From JAIVJZ01 sp035645695 (GTDB lineage Bacteria > Acidobacteriota > Blastocatellia > Pyrinomonadales > Pyrinomonadaceae): 64,000 nt of DNA. The stretch is taken from positions 92,103-156,102 of the forward strand of contig DASQMC010000083.1 in NCBI GenBank assembly GCA_035645695.1, in the 5' to 3' direction. Position numbers and translations under genes: made by a program. A model generated the notes under the pieces. It was not told where the DNA came from. It made no database searches and saw only the letters and a program-made list of their open reading frames with translations. This document shows, piece after piece, positions 36,946-45,767 of this stretch. Numbering within the stretch: position 1 is the stretch's first letter; every line of letters begins with the position of its first letter.

Positions 36946-38097
36946 TCATCTCCGCGTTAGATTCTCTTCCTGCTCTTCATCCGCTTCGCCCGCATCGGTG
37001 AGCATGAACTGCCGGTTGCCGGGCGCGGCGAGGCGCAAGTCCGCGCCGCGCAAATTGAGGTCGCGCTGCGGGAAGGGGATTTCGATGTTCGCCTCTTTGA
37101 AGAGACGCCAGATGCGATAGTTGATGTCGCTTTTGATCTGGGGGTGGCGACGCGGCCTGTCCGTCCAGACGAGCAGGCGGAAGTCGAGCGAGGATTCGCC
37201 GAAGCCCAAAAATTGCACGCCCGGCTTCGGCTCCGGCAGCACGTGCGTGATGCCTTCGGCGGCGCGCAGGAGCGTGTCGGTCACGAGGTCAACGTCCGAC
37301 TCGTAAGAGACCCCGACGGGCACGCTGATGCGCGAGCGGCGGTCGGCGTAAGACCAGTTGACGAGGTTGTCGTTGACGAGTTTCGAGTTCGGGACGATGA
37401 CTGTGATGCGGTCGTTCGTCAGCACGGAGGTCGTGCGCAGGTTGATGGTTTGCACGCGCCCCTCCGTGAGCCTGCTGTCCGGCCCCGTGATCGTGACCCA
37501 ATCGCCGATGCGCGCCGGACGCTCGAACAGCAGGATGAAGCCGGAGGCGATGTCGCCCGCGATGAACTGCAAGCCGAAGCCGATGCCGACCGAGAGCGCG
37601 GTGAAGATGACGGCTACCGAAGTGAAGTTCGCGTTCAGCCCGACGCTCGCGGCGAGGACGATGCCGACCGTGACGATGACGTAATGCGTGAGGCGGAGCA
37701 GCGTGAACTGTAGCCCCGGATCGAGATGCGTGCGTGTCGCCAGACGGCTTTCCAGCAGCCTGCGCATCGTGCGCGACGCGATCCACGCGGCGAACAGGAT
37801 GAGCAATCCCATGATGAGCGACGCGACGGAGATTTTGAGCGTGTCGCCGATCTCAAGTTTCTGGTTGAGGTAGTTGTTCCAGAAATTGATCATCCAGTTG
37901 ACGCTGCCCTCCGGCGGAGGCGGCGCGGCGGCCGGGGCGGGCGTGGGCGTGCTCTGCACCATAGCCGCCGGGTCGGGCGTGGGCGTGGCTTGCGCCTGCC
38001 ACAGCCAGAGATTGACGATCATAGGTTGCACACACGTCGTCGCCTGCACAGCCCGCCCTGCTATCGTTTCGCACATCAACCAGAACATAATCAACAC
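36946..38097 (-). CDS. MscS-family mechanosensitive channel
   Basis: 383 residues. A Pro/Ala/Thr-rich outer segment (about 30-65) precedes three membrane helices (LKISVASLIMGLLILFAAWI; LTHYVIVTVGIVLAASVG; VAVIFTALSVGIGFGLQFIA), the last being the pore helix. The MscS beta domain follows (RIGDWVTITG, GRVQTINLRTTSVLTNDRIT, IVPNSKLVNDNLVNW), then the C-terminal alpha/beta domain. It would release solutes on osmotic downshock. The first 30 codons may not be translated. Confidence 0.88.
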   Translation of the reverse strand: MLIMFWLMCETIAGRAVQATTCVQPMIVNLWLWQAQATPTPDPAAMVQSTPTPAPAAAPPPPEGSVNWMINFWNNYLNQKLEIGDTLKISVASLIMGLLILFAAWIASRTMRRLLESRLATRTHLDPGLQFTLLRLTHYVIVTVGIVLAASVGLNANFTSVAVIFTALSVGIGFGLQFIAGDIASGFILLFERPARIGDWVTITGPDSRLTEGRVQTINLRTTSVLTNDRITVIVPNSKLVNDNLVNWSYADRRSRISVPVGVSYESDVDLVTDTLLRAAEGITHVLPEPKPGVQFLGFGESSLDFRLLVWTDRPRRHPQIKSDINYRIWRLFKEANIEIPFPQRDLNLRGADLRLAAPGNRQFMLTDAGEADEEQEENLTRR

Positions 38098-38158
38098 TCT
38101 CCCCGCTTGTCATAGCGGCGGCCGTCTTCCGCGCCGCCCCGGCATCAAACGTCAAACG

Positions 38159-38195
38159 AAAAGCCGCCCGTGCTTCTCACGAGGCGGGGGCGGCT
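38159..38195 (-). terminator. Probable terminator of tRNA-Ser
   Basis: Read on the minus strand, AGCCGCCCCCGCCTCG...GGGCGGCTTTTCG forms a GC-rich stem with a short T-run, 77 bases past the tRNA 3' end. The U-tract is only four long. Confidence 0.5.
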
Positions 38196-38271
38196 CAAAC
38201 ATGAAATTCCGAACTGAACGGAGGCTCGGGGGACTCGAAACCCCAAAGCGCGGCTGAAATTCAGATTCAAA

Positions 38272-38357
38272 TGGCGGAAGGGACAGGACTCGAACCTGCA
38301 AGCACTTTCGTGCGGTAGTTTTCAAGACTACTGCCTTACCAATTAGGCTACCCTTCC
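38272..38357 (-). tRNA. tRNA-Ser (anticodon TGA)
   Basis: The minus strand folds as a class II tRNA of 86 bases with encoded CCA. The acceptor stem GGAAGGG/CCCTTCC pairs fully, the D arm is GCCTAATTGGTAAGGC, the anticodon arm is GTAGT-CTTGAAA-ACTAC with anticodon TGA, the long variable arm is GCACGAAAGTGC, and the T arm is CAGGTTCGAGTCCTG. The discriminator base is G, as usual for serine. TGA reads UCA and UCG codons. Confidence 0.95.
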
Positions 38358-38604
38358 ATTGAAATCCTGAAACGCGGGGCAAGACTTACAGAGTTCCGAC
38401 CCGACAAACATTCAGGTATCAAATATTCCTCACATCCGGTTTCCCCGGCATGGAAGATATACAGCCAGTCGTAAGCCTCCAAAATTTCCTTCACACTATA
38501 ACGCACCGTTCCGCATCGTCTCAACTCGCAGGTAGAAGCGGGGCGGGCGCGTCCGGCGTGCACGGGCAAGGGCGCGTGCGCCGGACGCGCGTCTATGGTG
38601 AAGT

Positions 38605-39495
38605 TTAGCCCTTCGGCTTTTGGAGTTGCTTCCAGGCGACCGTCACCGCGCCGTCCGCGTCCTTGCGCGTGACGCGGAACGCGACGAGCACGTCGGAGCG
38701 TTTATGGCCGCTGCGCTCAAAGGCGAGGGAGCGGAGCACGTAAGTCGTGTTCTCGCGGACGGGCGCGGTCGAGCCGTAAACATAACCGGGCGCTTCGAGC
38801 CACGCGCGGCTGCGCTTGAATGCTTCTTCCGTCTCGGCGAGCGTCCCGGCGGGGACGAATTTGAGGAACGGCCGCACCGCTTTGCTTTCGAGCGTCACGG
38901 CGTCGAGCGGCACGTCGCCCAGGGTGGTGAGCAGCCCGAGCGTGTGTTTCATGAAGCCGACGTTGAATAAGTTGTCGCGTAGCGCGATGTCGGAATCGAC
39001 GGCGAGATGATGGTTCTTCATCCTGAACGAGTAGAACGAGCCGCCGCCCCACACGGGCGGCATTCGATCCGCGCACGACGCGCCCGCATTCACGATCCGT
39101 GGATCGACGACGCAGCCCGTGTAGGGCAGGAGCCGCGCCAGCCCCGTGCCGTTCCGCTTGAGCAGCGCGGCGACGGACGCGCGCTCGGCGTCGGACGGGT
39201 AGAGACGACGTTTATGCTCCGCCGTCATCTTTCCGCCGGGCGGGAGGGGCGCGGCGGAAACGTCGGAAGGCGTCCGGTGATTTCTGCGCCCCTCGCTCTC
39301 ACGCTTGAATCTCTCCCGCTCGCGCGACATCTGCCTGCGCATGATCTGCGCCTCGCGCTCCGCCCGCATCGCCTCATAGTCCTCCCGGCTGCCGGGATAA
39401 TTGATCGTGTTGTCCTGCGCCCCGGCCGTGCCGGAAAGGCAGGCCGCGACGAAGGCCGCCAGAGACACTCGGACGCAAAATTTAAACAGCTTCAT
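38605..39495 (-). CDS. Secreted protein of unknown function
   Basis: 296 residues with a signal peptide (LFKFCVRVSLAAFVAACLSGTAGAQ). A highly charged helical stretch (EDYEAMRAEREAQIMRRQMS, RERERFKRESEGRR) to about 75 is probably a coiled coil. A globular part follows with two Cys (YTGCVVDPRIVNAGASC) that may form a disulfide, and an ending rich in beta strands (YVLRSLAFERSGHKRSDVLV). Not recognised. Confidence 0.72.
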   Translation of the reverse strand: MKLFKFCVRVSLAAFVAACLSGTAGAQDNTINYPGSREDYEAMRAEREAQIMRRQMSRERERFKRESEGRRNHRTPSDVSAAPLPPGGKMTAEHKRRLYPSDAERASVAALLKRNGTGLARLLPYTGCVVDPRIVNAGASCADRMPPVWGGGSFYSFRMKNHHLAVDSDIALRDNLFNVGFMKHTLGLLTTLGDVPLDAVTLESKAVRPFLKFVPAGTLAETEEAFKRSRAWLEAPGYVYGSTAPVRENTTYVLRSLAFERSGHKRSDVLVAFRVTRKDADGAVTVAWKQLQKPKG

Positions 39496-39633
39496 AAACG
39501 ATCCTCTTTATTGCTTCGACAACGGATGACCCGGCATAAGTCTAACATGATCCGAAAACGACTCGGGCGCGCGCCCTCAACCGATTCGAGAGACTCGGGC
39601 GACCGCGCTTCCGGCCGTCGCCGGAGTTCGGCG

Positions 39634-39849
39634 TCACCCTTCGTCCGGTTGCATGCTCGGCAGCTTGGAGAGGTCGAGCACCTGCGAAAACTGGTCGAAG
39701 TGAAACATCGTCTCGTCCTTACAGTGTTCGCAGTAGTAAGTGGCGTCTTCGCCGAGATACATGTCTTTCAAGTAGTAGGCGACAAAGCAACCGTAGCAAC
39801 GCTGTACCCGCCGCCCATATTTCTCGCGCGCTTCTTCAGTGTTCGTCAT
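39634..39849 (-). CDS. Small zinc-ribbon-like protein
   Basis: 71 residues with two CXXC pairs 19 residues apart (RCYGCFVAYYLKD and YYCEHCKDET), the layout of a small zinc ribbon. A Gly/Glu loop lies between them and an acidic C-terminus follows. It stands alone. Function unknown; nucleic-acid or protein binding is possible. Confidence 0.6.
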   Translation of the reverse strand: MTNTEEAREKYGRRVQRCYGCFVAYYLKDMYLGEDATYYCEHCKDETMFHFDQFSQVLDLSKLPSMQPDEG

Positions 39850-40020
39850 ACGGGTGTCCTGACTCTCTATCTCTCTCGGCGTCCGGTCGATTCGCTCCTT
39901 ATGATCAGGGGCAGCGCATTCCGCGCGATTATCAGGGGCAGCGCACTTCGCGCGCGGGTCGCCGCGCCGCTATAAAACCTTTAAGCCGGGGGCTTTCCCG
40001 CGCGCCGTCCGGCGTTGTTT

Positions 40021-41136
40021 TCAAGTCGTCCCTTTGGCCGTTTCGCTGACCATGAGATCGACGACGGCCTCGAAATTGTTCTCGCGCGCGAAAGCCTGAC
40101 GCTGGCGCGACGCGCCGTTGCCGCGTGCGAGCGTGTAACGCGTCAGGGCGGCCACTTCCTCCCAGTTGCCGTCCGCTTCGAGCGCGGGGCGCAGGTGCGT
40201 GAGAAGTTTTTCGACCACCTCGGCGGCGGGGCGTGCGCGCCCCTCGGTCACGTCTATAAGTTCGGCATCGAGGCCATAGCGCGCCGCGCGCCACTTGGCG
40301 GCGCGCAGCACTTCGGGGCGCACTTGCGTAAGCGGTTCGCCGCGCTTGTAGTGTTCGTAGGCGCTGCGCGTGAGAGCGCGCACAAGCCCCGCGATCATAA
40401 CCGCTTCGTCGATGGTCAGGCACACGTCCGTAACGCGGTATTCGAGCGTCTCGAAGCGCGCCGAGGGGCGCACGTCCCAGTAGATTTTCGTGCCGTCGGT
40501 GACGCTGCCCGTCGCGACCAGGGTTTCGACAAGCGCGTCATATTCGGCGCGCGACTGAAAGACCTGCGGCGTGCCGGACATCGGCCAGCGGCGCCAGATT
40601 TCCGTGCGGAAACTGGCGTAGCCGGTGTCCCAGCCGAGCCAGTAGGGCGAGTTCGCGGCCAGCGCGAGAAGCGGCGCGAGCGACAGGCGCGCGCGATTCA
40701 TCACGTGAATGGCGGCCTCGCGGTCGTTGATGCCGATGTGGACGTGGCAGCCGAAGATCAACTGCTCGCGCGCCAGTTGTTCGTATTCATCGGCGATGCC
40801 GCGATAGCGGCGTTTCGGCGTGAGCGTCTGGTCTTCCCAGTGCGAGAAGGGGTGTGTGCCTGCCGCCGCGATCGAGTGGTTGTCGCGCGCGGCGGCCGTG
40901 ATGATCTCGCGCCGGAGGTGCGTCAGTTCGTCGCGCACCTCGGCGAGCGTCTCGCAGATGTTCGTGCCGATCTCGATCTGCGAGAGATAGAGTTCCGGCG
41001 TCACGCTCTCGCCGACGGCCTCGCGCGCCCCCGGCAAAATTCTGAGAGCGCGCGGGCGCAATTCCCGCGTCTCGTGATCGACAATCTGATACTCTTCCTC
41101 AACCCCGATGGTAAATTGCTCTTTTATGTCCGGCAT
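40021..41136 (-). CDS. Carboxylate-amine ligase, GCS2/YbdK family
   Basis: 371 residues. The N-terminus FTIGVEEEYQIVDHETREL and the blocks PELYLSQIEIGTNICETL, GTHPFSHW and GCHVHIGINDREAAIH are the ATP, glutamate and metal site motifs of the GCS2 family. Members of the YbdK branch have weak glutamate-cysteine ligase activity in vitro, and the true substrate is often unknown. Full length. It is transcribed alone, leftward, with 324 bases to the next gene upstream. Confidence 0.88.
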   Translation of the reverse strand: MPDIKEQFTIGVEEEYQIVDHETRELRPRALRILPGAREAVGESVTPELYLSQIEIGTNICETLAEVRDELTHLRREIITAAARDNHSIAAAGTHPFSHWEDQTLTPKRRYRGIADEYEQLAREQLIFGCHVHIGINDREAAIHVMNRARLSLAPLLALAANSPYWLGWDTGYASFRTEIWRRWPMSGTPQVFQSRAEYDALVETLVATGSVTDGTKIYWDVRPSARFETLEYRVTDVCLTIDEAVMIAGLVRALTRSAYEHYKRGEPLTQVRPEVLRAAKWRAARYGLDAELIDVTEGRARPAAEVVEKLLTHLRPALEADGNWEEVAALTRYTLARGNGASRQRQAFARENNFEAVVDLMVSETAKGTT

Positions 41137-41373
41137 GCGCCGAGTTTACAACACCCCGCATGATGCTGAAACAGGCGAGCCCGAGTTTGTTAATTTCGAC
41201 GCCCCCTTTGCCTCGCCGCGGTCGCAGAGCGAGGCCGCGGGGAACTCTCGCCTCCCGGTGGGTGAAAAGAGACTCCACCGCTTCGATCCTGCTCGATCCT
41301 CCGCGAAGGGTATGAGCGCACGCGGCGGAGGCGCGCGGGCGACACGCACGCAGGCCGGGTAAACACGCACGCA

Positions 41374-41437
41374 GGCCGGATAAAATTCAGGGGGGCGCGG
41401 TTAAGTTTAACCGCGCCCCCCTGAATTTTATCCGGCC
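41374..41437 (+). terminator. Perfect 30-bp palindromic stem-loop
   Basis: GGCCGGATAAAATTCAGGGG begins an arm of about 31 bases that pairs without mismatch with its complement across a minimal loop. It lies 24 bases beyond the 3' end of the NMNGG lipoprotein gene and is a likely terminator for it. A partial second copy of the arm (GCACGCAGGCCGG) lies at 41348. The rest of the 41137-41460 gap is empty. Confidence 0.65.
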
Positions 41438-41460
41438 TCTCTAGAGCTTTCGGCTGGAGA

Positions 41461-41844
41461 CTACGGGGTGTTTCTGTTTGCGCCCGTGTTGGTGTTGCCG
41501 CCGCGCATGTTGCCGTTTCCGCCGTTCATGTTGCCGCCGTTCATGTTACCGCCGTTCATGTTGCCGCCGCCCGTGCCGCTGCCGTTCATGTTACCGCCGT
41601 TCATGTTGCCGCCGTTCATGTTGCCGCCATTCATGTTGCCGCCGTTCATGTTGCCGCCGTTCATGTTGCCGGCCGTGCCGGTTCCGGTGTTGCCGTTCAT
41701 GTTGCCGCCCGTGGCGTTCATGTTATTGGCGTTACTGGCGTTCATGTTATTGGCGTTCCCCATGTTCGCGTTATCGGTGGCGGCGCAAGCCGCGCCGAAA
41801 GTTGCCAGAGCCAGTAGGCTCACCAGAGCTAAAGTTCGTCGCAT
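41461..41844 (-). CDS. NMNGG-repeat lipoprotein
   Basis: 127 residues. A lipoprotein signal peptide (RRTLALVSLLALATFGAAC) is followed by a mature part made almost only of Asn, Met, Gly and Thr. Nine NMNGG-type units stand as a run of six and a run of three, split by SGTGGG. Near the N-terminus there are NANNMNAS repeats. The ATG is preceded by a strong AGGAGGAA. Such chains are disordered. The evenly spaced Met could hold copper or silver (inference, no precedent checked). Expression looks strong from the ribosome site. Confidence 0.8.
   Translation of the reverse strand: MRRTLALVSLLALATFGAACAATDNANMGNANNMNASNANNMNATGGNMNGNTGTGTAGNMNGGNMNGGNMNGGNMNGGNMNGGNMNGSGTGGGNMNGGNMNGGNMNGGNGNMRGGNTNTGANRNTP
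41521..41670 (-). repeat. 15-bp coding minisatellite (NMNGG)
   Basis: Units of AACATGAACGGCGGC occur as three and six near-perfect tandem copies separated by an 18-base non-unit stretch. Units differ by single third-base changes. Copy number could change in multiples that keep frame. Confidence 0.85.
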
Positions 41845-42078
41845 TTGAAGTTCCTCCTGTGGTCGCTGAAACCAAAAGTTTAAATTTAACCGCACACGCT
41901 GAGCGCCAGTCCGGCGTTTTCGTTCGGACTCGCGCGCGCACTTCCAAAGTTACAATGACAAGAATGACAATCTACCCACATTCTTGCGCACCCTCGTTTA
42001 ATAAGTCTTTACGCGATCTGTTTTGCGAAATTATAACGGCGGAGAATTTTTATTCTGTACGAGAGCGCACAGACGGGT

Positions 42079-42103
42079 GGCGGGGCGGACATAACGCCCC
42101 GCC
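42079..42103 (-). other. GC-rich stem-loop in the 41845-42284 gap
   Basis: GGCGGGGCG and CGCCCCGCC are separated by GACATAA. It lies 180 bases beyond the NorD-like stop, without a T-run. The same gap also holds CAAGAATG...CATTCTTG (about 41968-41995), a possible operator for the lipoprotein gene. No gene is seen. Confidence 0.35.
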
Positions 42104-42284
42104 GACAGGTCGGATGCCGTGGCCGGAGTTCGTGTCACAGTCTGCCGGTAAGTTGAAGCGCTCAAACGTGTTTTTCAAGCATAAAGAGTTGGAGAAACAG
42201 GGTGAGCCTCGTTTAAGCGCGAGTTTTCAAGGCTCGCTCCCCCTTTTATTTCTCGTCCCGCCGCTCGCGCCCTGCCTTTCGCTC

Positions 42285-45200
42285 TCAGGTCGTCAATCTA
42301 CGGTAAATCGCGGGCATGCGTTCCGGCAGGCTCAGCACGTCGTCGATGATCGTGTAGCCGACTTCACCGTAGAGGTCTTTGAGTTCCGCTTCGGAGTCGC
42401 GGTCGATTGTGATGCAGAAGGGCGTGACGCCCGCGACGCGCGCCTGGCGCAGAGCCTCGCGCGTGTCTTCGCGTGCGTAGCGTGCGTCGCCGTAATCGTG
42501 GTCATAGGGTCGCCCGTCGGAGAGCACGATCAGCAGGCGCGTGCGGGCTTCCTGCGCGCGCAGGCGGGCGGCGGCGTGGCGCACGGCCGCGCCGAGCCGT
42601 GTGTTGTGCTGGTAGTTGATGCCGCCGATGCGCCGCTCGATCTCTTCGGAGTGGCGTTCGTCGAAATCTTTGACGACGTAAAACTTCACGTTGCGCCGCC
42701 CCTCGGACGTGAAGCCGTAGATGGCATAGGCGTCGCCCACGGCTTCGAGGGCTTCGCTCATCAGGACGAGTCCTTCCTTTTCGATCTCGATGATGCGACG
42801 GCCGGGGTGCGTGTAGGGCTGCAACGGGTGGCGGCCGATGGTGCGCGCCGTGGAGGAAGACTGATCGAGCAGAAACGACACGGCCACGTCGCGCTCGCGG
42901 CGCAGGCGTTTCGTGTAGAGCCGCTCGGACTGCTGCCCGCCGCCGACGTAGGCCGCGCGGCGGTCGGTGACGTAGTCGATGACGGCATCGAGATCGTAAT
43001 CCTCGCCGTCGAGTTCGTTCCTGACGCGAAGCAGGCTTTCCGGCCGCATCAACTGGAATTGATGTTTGATCGAAGAGATGACGCCGCGATAACGCGAGCG
43101 CGTCAGTTCAACGAAGGAGCGGTCGCCGCTTTTGACGCGCTTCTCTACGACGCGACACCAGTTGACGCGCGTGTCGGCGAGTTCCCGATCCCACTCGTCG
43201 TAGCTGTAAGCCACTTCGCCGGCCTCAAGTTCCTGCTCCGGCGACTGCGACTGCGTCCAGCGCTCCGCGCCGAAGAGTTGCTCCGCCGCCTCTTCGCCGG
43301 ACGAGCCGGACTTCGCCCACGCATTGAAAAGCTCGCGCGCGTCGTTCCGGGGCGGGTCGTTTTGCGGCTGCGCATTGGGGTCGCGCGCATCGCGCCGGTT
43401 CGGGTCGTCGAGTTGCGACTCCGCGCCGCTCCCTCCGTCGTCGGAAGTCTCTGGCTGTTGCTCCTGCTGTTCGTTATCGCGCGGCGTGACGGATTGAAAG
43501 AGCGTGTAGACGCGGCTCGTCGCCATCAGCGTGTCGGCGACGGACGACTCCGCGCCGCTCAGGTAATCGGCGACGATTGTTTCGAGTTCCGAGACGATCT
43601 GGCCGTAGAAGGCGCGCGCATCGTCGAGCGCGCCGCCGCAGAGAGTGATCTGAAAGAGCAACTCGAAGGGCACGAGCGTGAGGGGCACGGTGGCGATGCG
43701 CGGGCGACTCGCGCGCAGGTGCGAGCGCACGAGATCGAGATCGCGCGCGAGGCCGCGATAGGCGTGGCGCAGGCGGCGGTCGATGCGCCCGTTCTCAAGC
43801 GTGCCGAAGATGCGCGCGGCGAGCACGGGGAGCGGGAAGAGTGCGAGCACGGCGCGATAGTCGGCCTCTCTCGGCATCCGCCGTCGTTTCGCGCTCGCGC
43901 GCCGCCGCTCTTCTTCGGGCGCGAGCGCGGGTTCGCTTTGTGCCGGGTCGTTGATGTAGCCGTCGAGCGCGAAGGCGTCGCGCGCATCGTTGTTATCTTC
44001 GGCGTAGAGTTCGGCGATTGAGGCGAAGGCGGCGCGCAGGTGTGCGCCTGTTTCCGCATCGTTCACGGCGCGCGCGTGCGTGCCGAATTCGATCTGCCCG
44101 GCGGCGTGCGCGGCGAGCACTTTGTAGAGACGGAAGTTGCGTTCGTCGTCGGCAAACTCCGCGACCGATGCAGGGAGGTGGATCGTGCGCCCGTCGCCGA
44201 TGCGCGACTCTTCGGGCATGGCGGCGAGCGAAGCGACATCGACGGCGCGCCCCGTCAAACCTTCGACGTAGAGGCGGAGCGTCGGCGCAACGGCGTCGAG
44301 CGAGAGCCCGTTGCTGCCCTCGGCAAGCGCGGCGTTGCTCTGCCTGGTTTCGAGCGCGTAGTAGCTGCGGCGCGAGCGCGCATCGTTGCGTTTGAGCGTG
44401 AGGCCGCCCCGCGCCCATTGTTCGAATTGTTCGACGGAGGTCACGCGCAGGGCTGCGGGCGCGGAACGAAAACAGGAGATCGCCGCCTCCGCATCGACCT
44501 CGGCCACGGCGAGCGTCGCCGCGATGACGCGCCGCGCGAGCGCGCCATCGTGGTTAACTCGCGCGTCGAGGGCGCGAAAGAAAAGCGGGCTGTGTCGCGC
44601 GAGCGAGACGAGCGGCGCGTTGCCCTGTGCGGCGACCGCGTGCAAAAGCGTCGTCCAATCGGCGAAGACCTGCGGCGCGAGCCGGAGCACCTCGCCGCCC
44701 GCGACGAAGACGTTCAGAGCGGCCGCGCCGCCGCGTTCGAGAAACCTCTCCGTGTGGCGAAAGAGCGTGCGGGCTTGTTCCGCGTCGAGGGCGACGGAGG
44801 CGGCGGGAAGGCTCGCCCATGCGTCGGCGGCAACGCCCCCCGCGCGCGCCGCGAACACCCCCATGAGATGCAGCGCGGCGTGCGCCGTTTCATTGCGTCC
44901 AACCGCTTCCGTCGCCGCGACATACTTTTCGAGATGCGCGAAGGCGGCGGGCGAGGCATGGAGAAAGTCCGCGCTGTGGCGTGCGGAGCGGCGCGCGATC
45001 TCTAAGGCGACCGCATAGGTGGTTGAAAGCAATTCGCCATCGCCCACGGCGCGCGCCAGTTCCCCCGCGCCTTTGAAGGTTCCCGTCGCGATGGATGTCG
45101 AGAGGGGCAACTGGCGCGCGCAAACTTGAAACAGCAACGGTCGCGCTTCGACAGGAACTTCGAGCAGTTCGGCGACGCCCGCCTTGAAGAAGTTCGCGCC

Positions 45201-45542
45201 CGTCTCCATGTCGGCCATCGCCAGCCGCCGCCCCATCTCGCCCCACTCGCGCAACTCCGCGGCTTCCAACACCTGCGCCGCGCCCGTCGCCGCGCGCAAA
45301 AAATCCAGACTAACGCGCAGGCTCAAACCCGCGAGCTGCGCGCTCACTTCGAGCGCGACGCGCGCACGCTCGGCGGGAAGTTTGCCGATCTCGCGAACGA
45401 GTCCCGCAATCGTCCGCCGCTCGCTCGCGCTGCGCACCTCGCCGAGTTGTTCCCGCAGTGCTTCGGCGAGCGGCCGCGATTCACCCGTCGCCGACTCGTG
45501 CGCCTCCGAGCCGGGCGTCTGATTGTCTCCCTGTTCGTTCAT
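42285..45542 (-). CDS. NorD/CbbO-like VWA protein, unusually long
   Basis: 1085 residues, well above the roughly 600-800 of known NorD/CbbO proteins. The first ~500 residues are alpha-helical and Ala-rich (repeating FLRAATGAAQVLEA-type helices). A DUF-like middle follows, then a disordered acidic linker (PETSDDGGSGAESQLDDPNRRD). The C-terminal VWA domain has a MIDAS motif in SFLLDQSSSTART (Asp893, Ser895, Ser897), with LLIVLSDGRPYDHDY and DVLSLPERMPAIYRRL, the classic NorD ending. NorD-type proteins act with NorQ/CbbQ AAA+ ATPases to insert metal or activate a target enzyme. The partner ATPase is just upstream. Confidence 0.85.
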   Translation of the reverse strand: MNEQGDNQTPGSEAHESATGESRPLAEALREQLGEVRSASERRTIAGLVREIGKLPAERARVALEVSAQLAGLSLRVSLDFLRAATGAAQVLEAAELREWGEMGRRLAMADMETGANFFKAGVAELLEVPVEARPLLFQVCARQLPLSTSIATGTFKGAGELARAVGDGELLSTTYAVALEIARRSARHSADFLHASPAAFAHLEKYVAATEAVGRNETAHAALHLMGVFAARAGGVAADAWASLPAASVALDAEQARTLFRHTERFLERGGAAALNVFVAGGEVLRLAPQVFADWTTLLHAVAAQGNAPLVSLARHSPLFFRALDARVNHDGALARRVIAATLAVAEVDAEAAISCFRSAPAALRVTSVEQFEQWARGGLTLKRNDARSRRSYYALETRQSNAALAEGSNGLSLDAVAPTLRLYVEGLTGRAVDVASLAAMPEESRIGDGRTIHLPASVAEFADDERNFRLYKVLAAHAAGQIEFGTHARAVNDAETGAHLRAAFASIAELYAEDNNDARDAFALDGYINDPAQSEPALAPEEERRRASAKRRRMPREADYRAVLALFPLPVLAARIFGTLENGRIDRRLRHAYRGLARDLDLVRSHLRASRPRIATVPLTLVPFELLFQITLCGGALDDARAFYGQIVSELETIVADYLSGAESSVADTLMATSRVYTLFQSVTPRDNEQQEQQPETSDDGGSGAESQLDDPNRRDARDPNAQPQNDPPRNDARELFNAWAKSGSSGEEAAEQLFGAERWTQSQSPEQELEAGEVAYSYDEWDRELADTRVNWCRVVEKRVKSGDRSFVELTRSRYRGVISSIKHQFQLMRPESLLRVRNELDGEDYDLDAVIDYVTDRRAAYVGGGQQSERLYTKRLRRERDVAVSFLLDQSSSTARTIGRHPLQPYTHPGRRIIEIEKEGLVLMSEALEAVGDAYAIYGFTSEGRRNVKFYVVKDFDERHSEEIERRIGGINYQHNTRLGAAVRHAAARLRAQEARTRLLIVLSDGRPYDHDYGDARYAREDTREALRQARVAGVTPFCITIDRDSEAELKDLYGEVGYTIIDDVLSLPERMPAIYRRLTT

Positions 45543-45633
45543 CGTTTCATAAACCAGAGCTATTTCGTTGCCTGAAACCTATCTTTCCTCTGTGCCCCCT
45601 GCGGTGTTCTCTTCTGTCTGCGGTGGTGAGTGC

Positions 45634-45753
45634 TTACGATAGTCGCTCAACACCGCAGACAGAGAGGATGCAGGCGTCCTCGCTGACTTTCTTATACTTG
45701 CGAAAGACCACGAGCGCGTCTTCCAAAAAGTATTCGGCTAAGGCTTCGTTCAT
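45634..45753 (-). CDS. Possible 39-residue protein
   Basis: A short frame, MNEALAEYFLEDALVVFRKY then KKVSEDACILSVCGVERLS, between the NorQ and NorD genes and in the same orientation. It has no good Shine-Dalgarno, and its 3' end overlaps an inverted repeat (CCGCAGACAGAGAGG at 45653). It may be a chance frame or the start of a truncated gene. Confidence 0.25.
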   Translation of the reverse strand: MNEALAEYFLEDALVVFRKYKKVSEDACILSVCGVERLS

Positions 45754-45767
45754 AGCAGTGCGGAGAG

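Noticed and set aside
38219..38250. A tRNA 3'-end-like stretch (GGTTTCGAGTCCC on the minus strand) beside tRNA-Ser
   Set aside because: The T stem has a mismatch at the invariant pair and a full tRNA would overlap the real one. It is probably chance or an old remnant, so no attachment site is claimed.
38348..38569. A 73-codon minus-strand frame before tRNA-Ser
   Set aside because: It overlaps the tRNA 5' end, has no ribosome site and no recognisable features.
41478..44021. An 847-codon plus-strand open frame
   Set aside because: It runs opposite the NMNGG lipoprotein and the NorD-like gene and begins with Cys/Arg repeats that are the mirror of the minisatellite. Not a protein.
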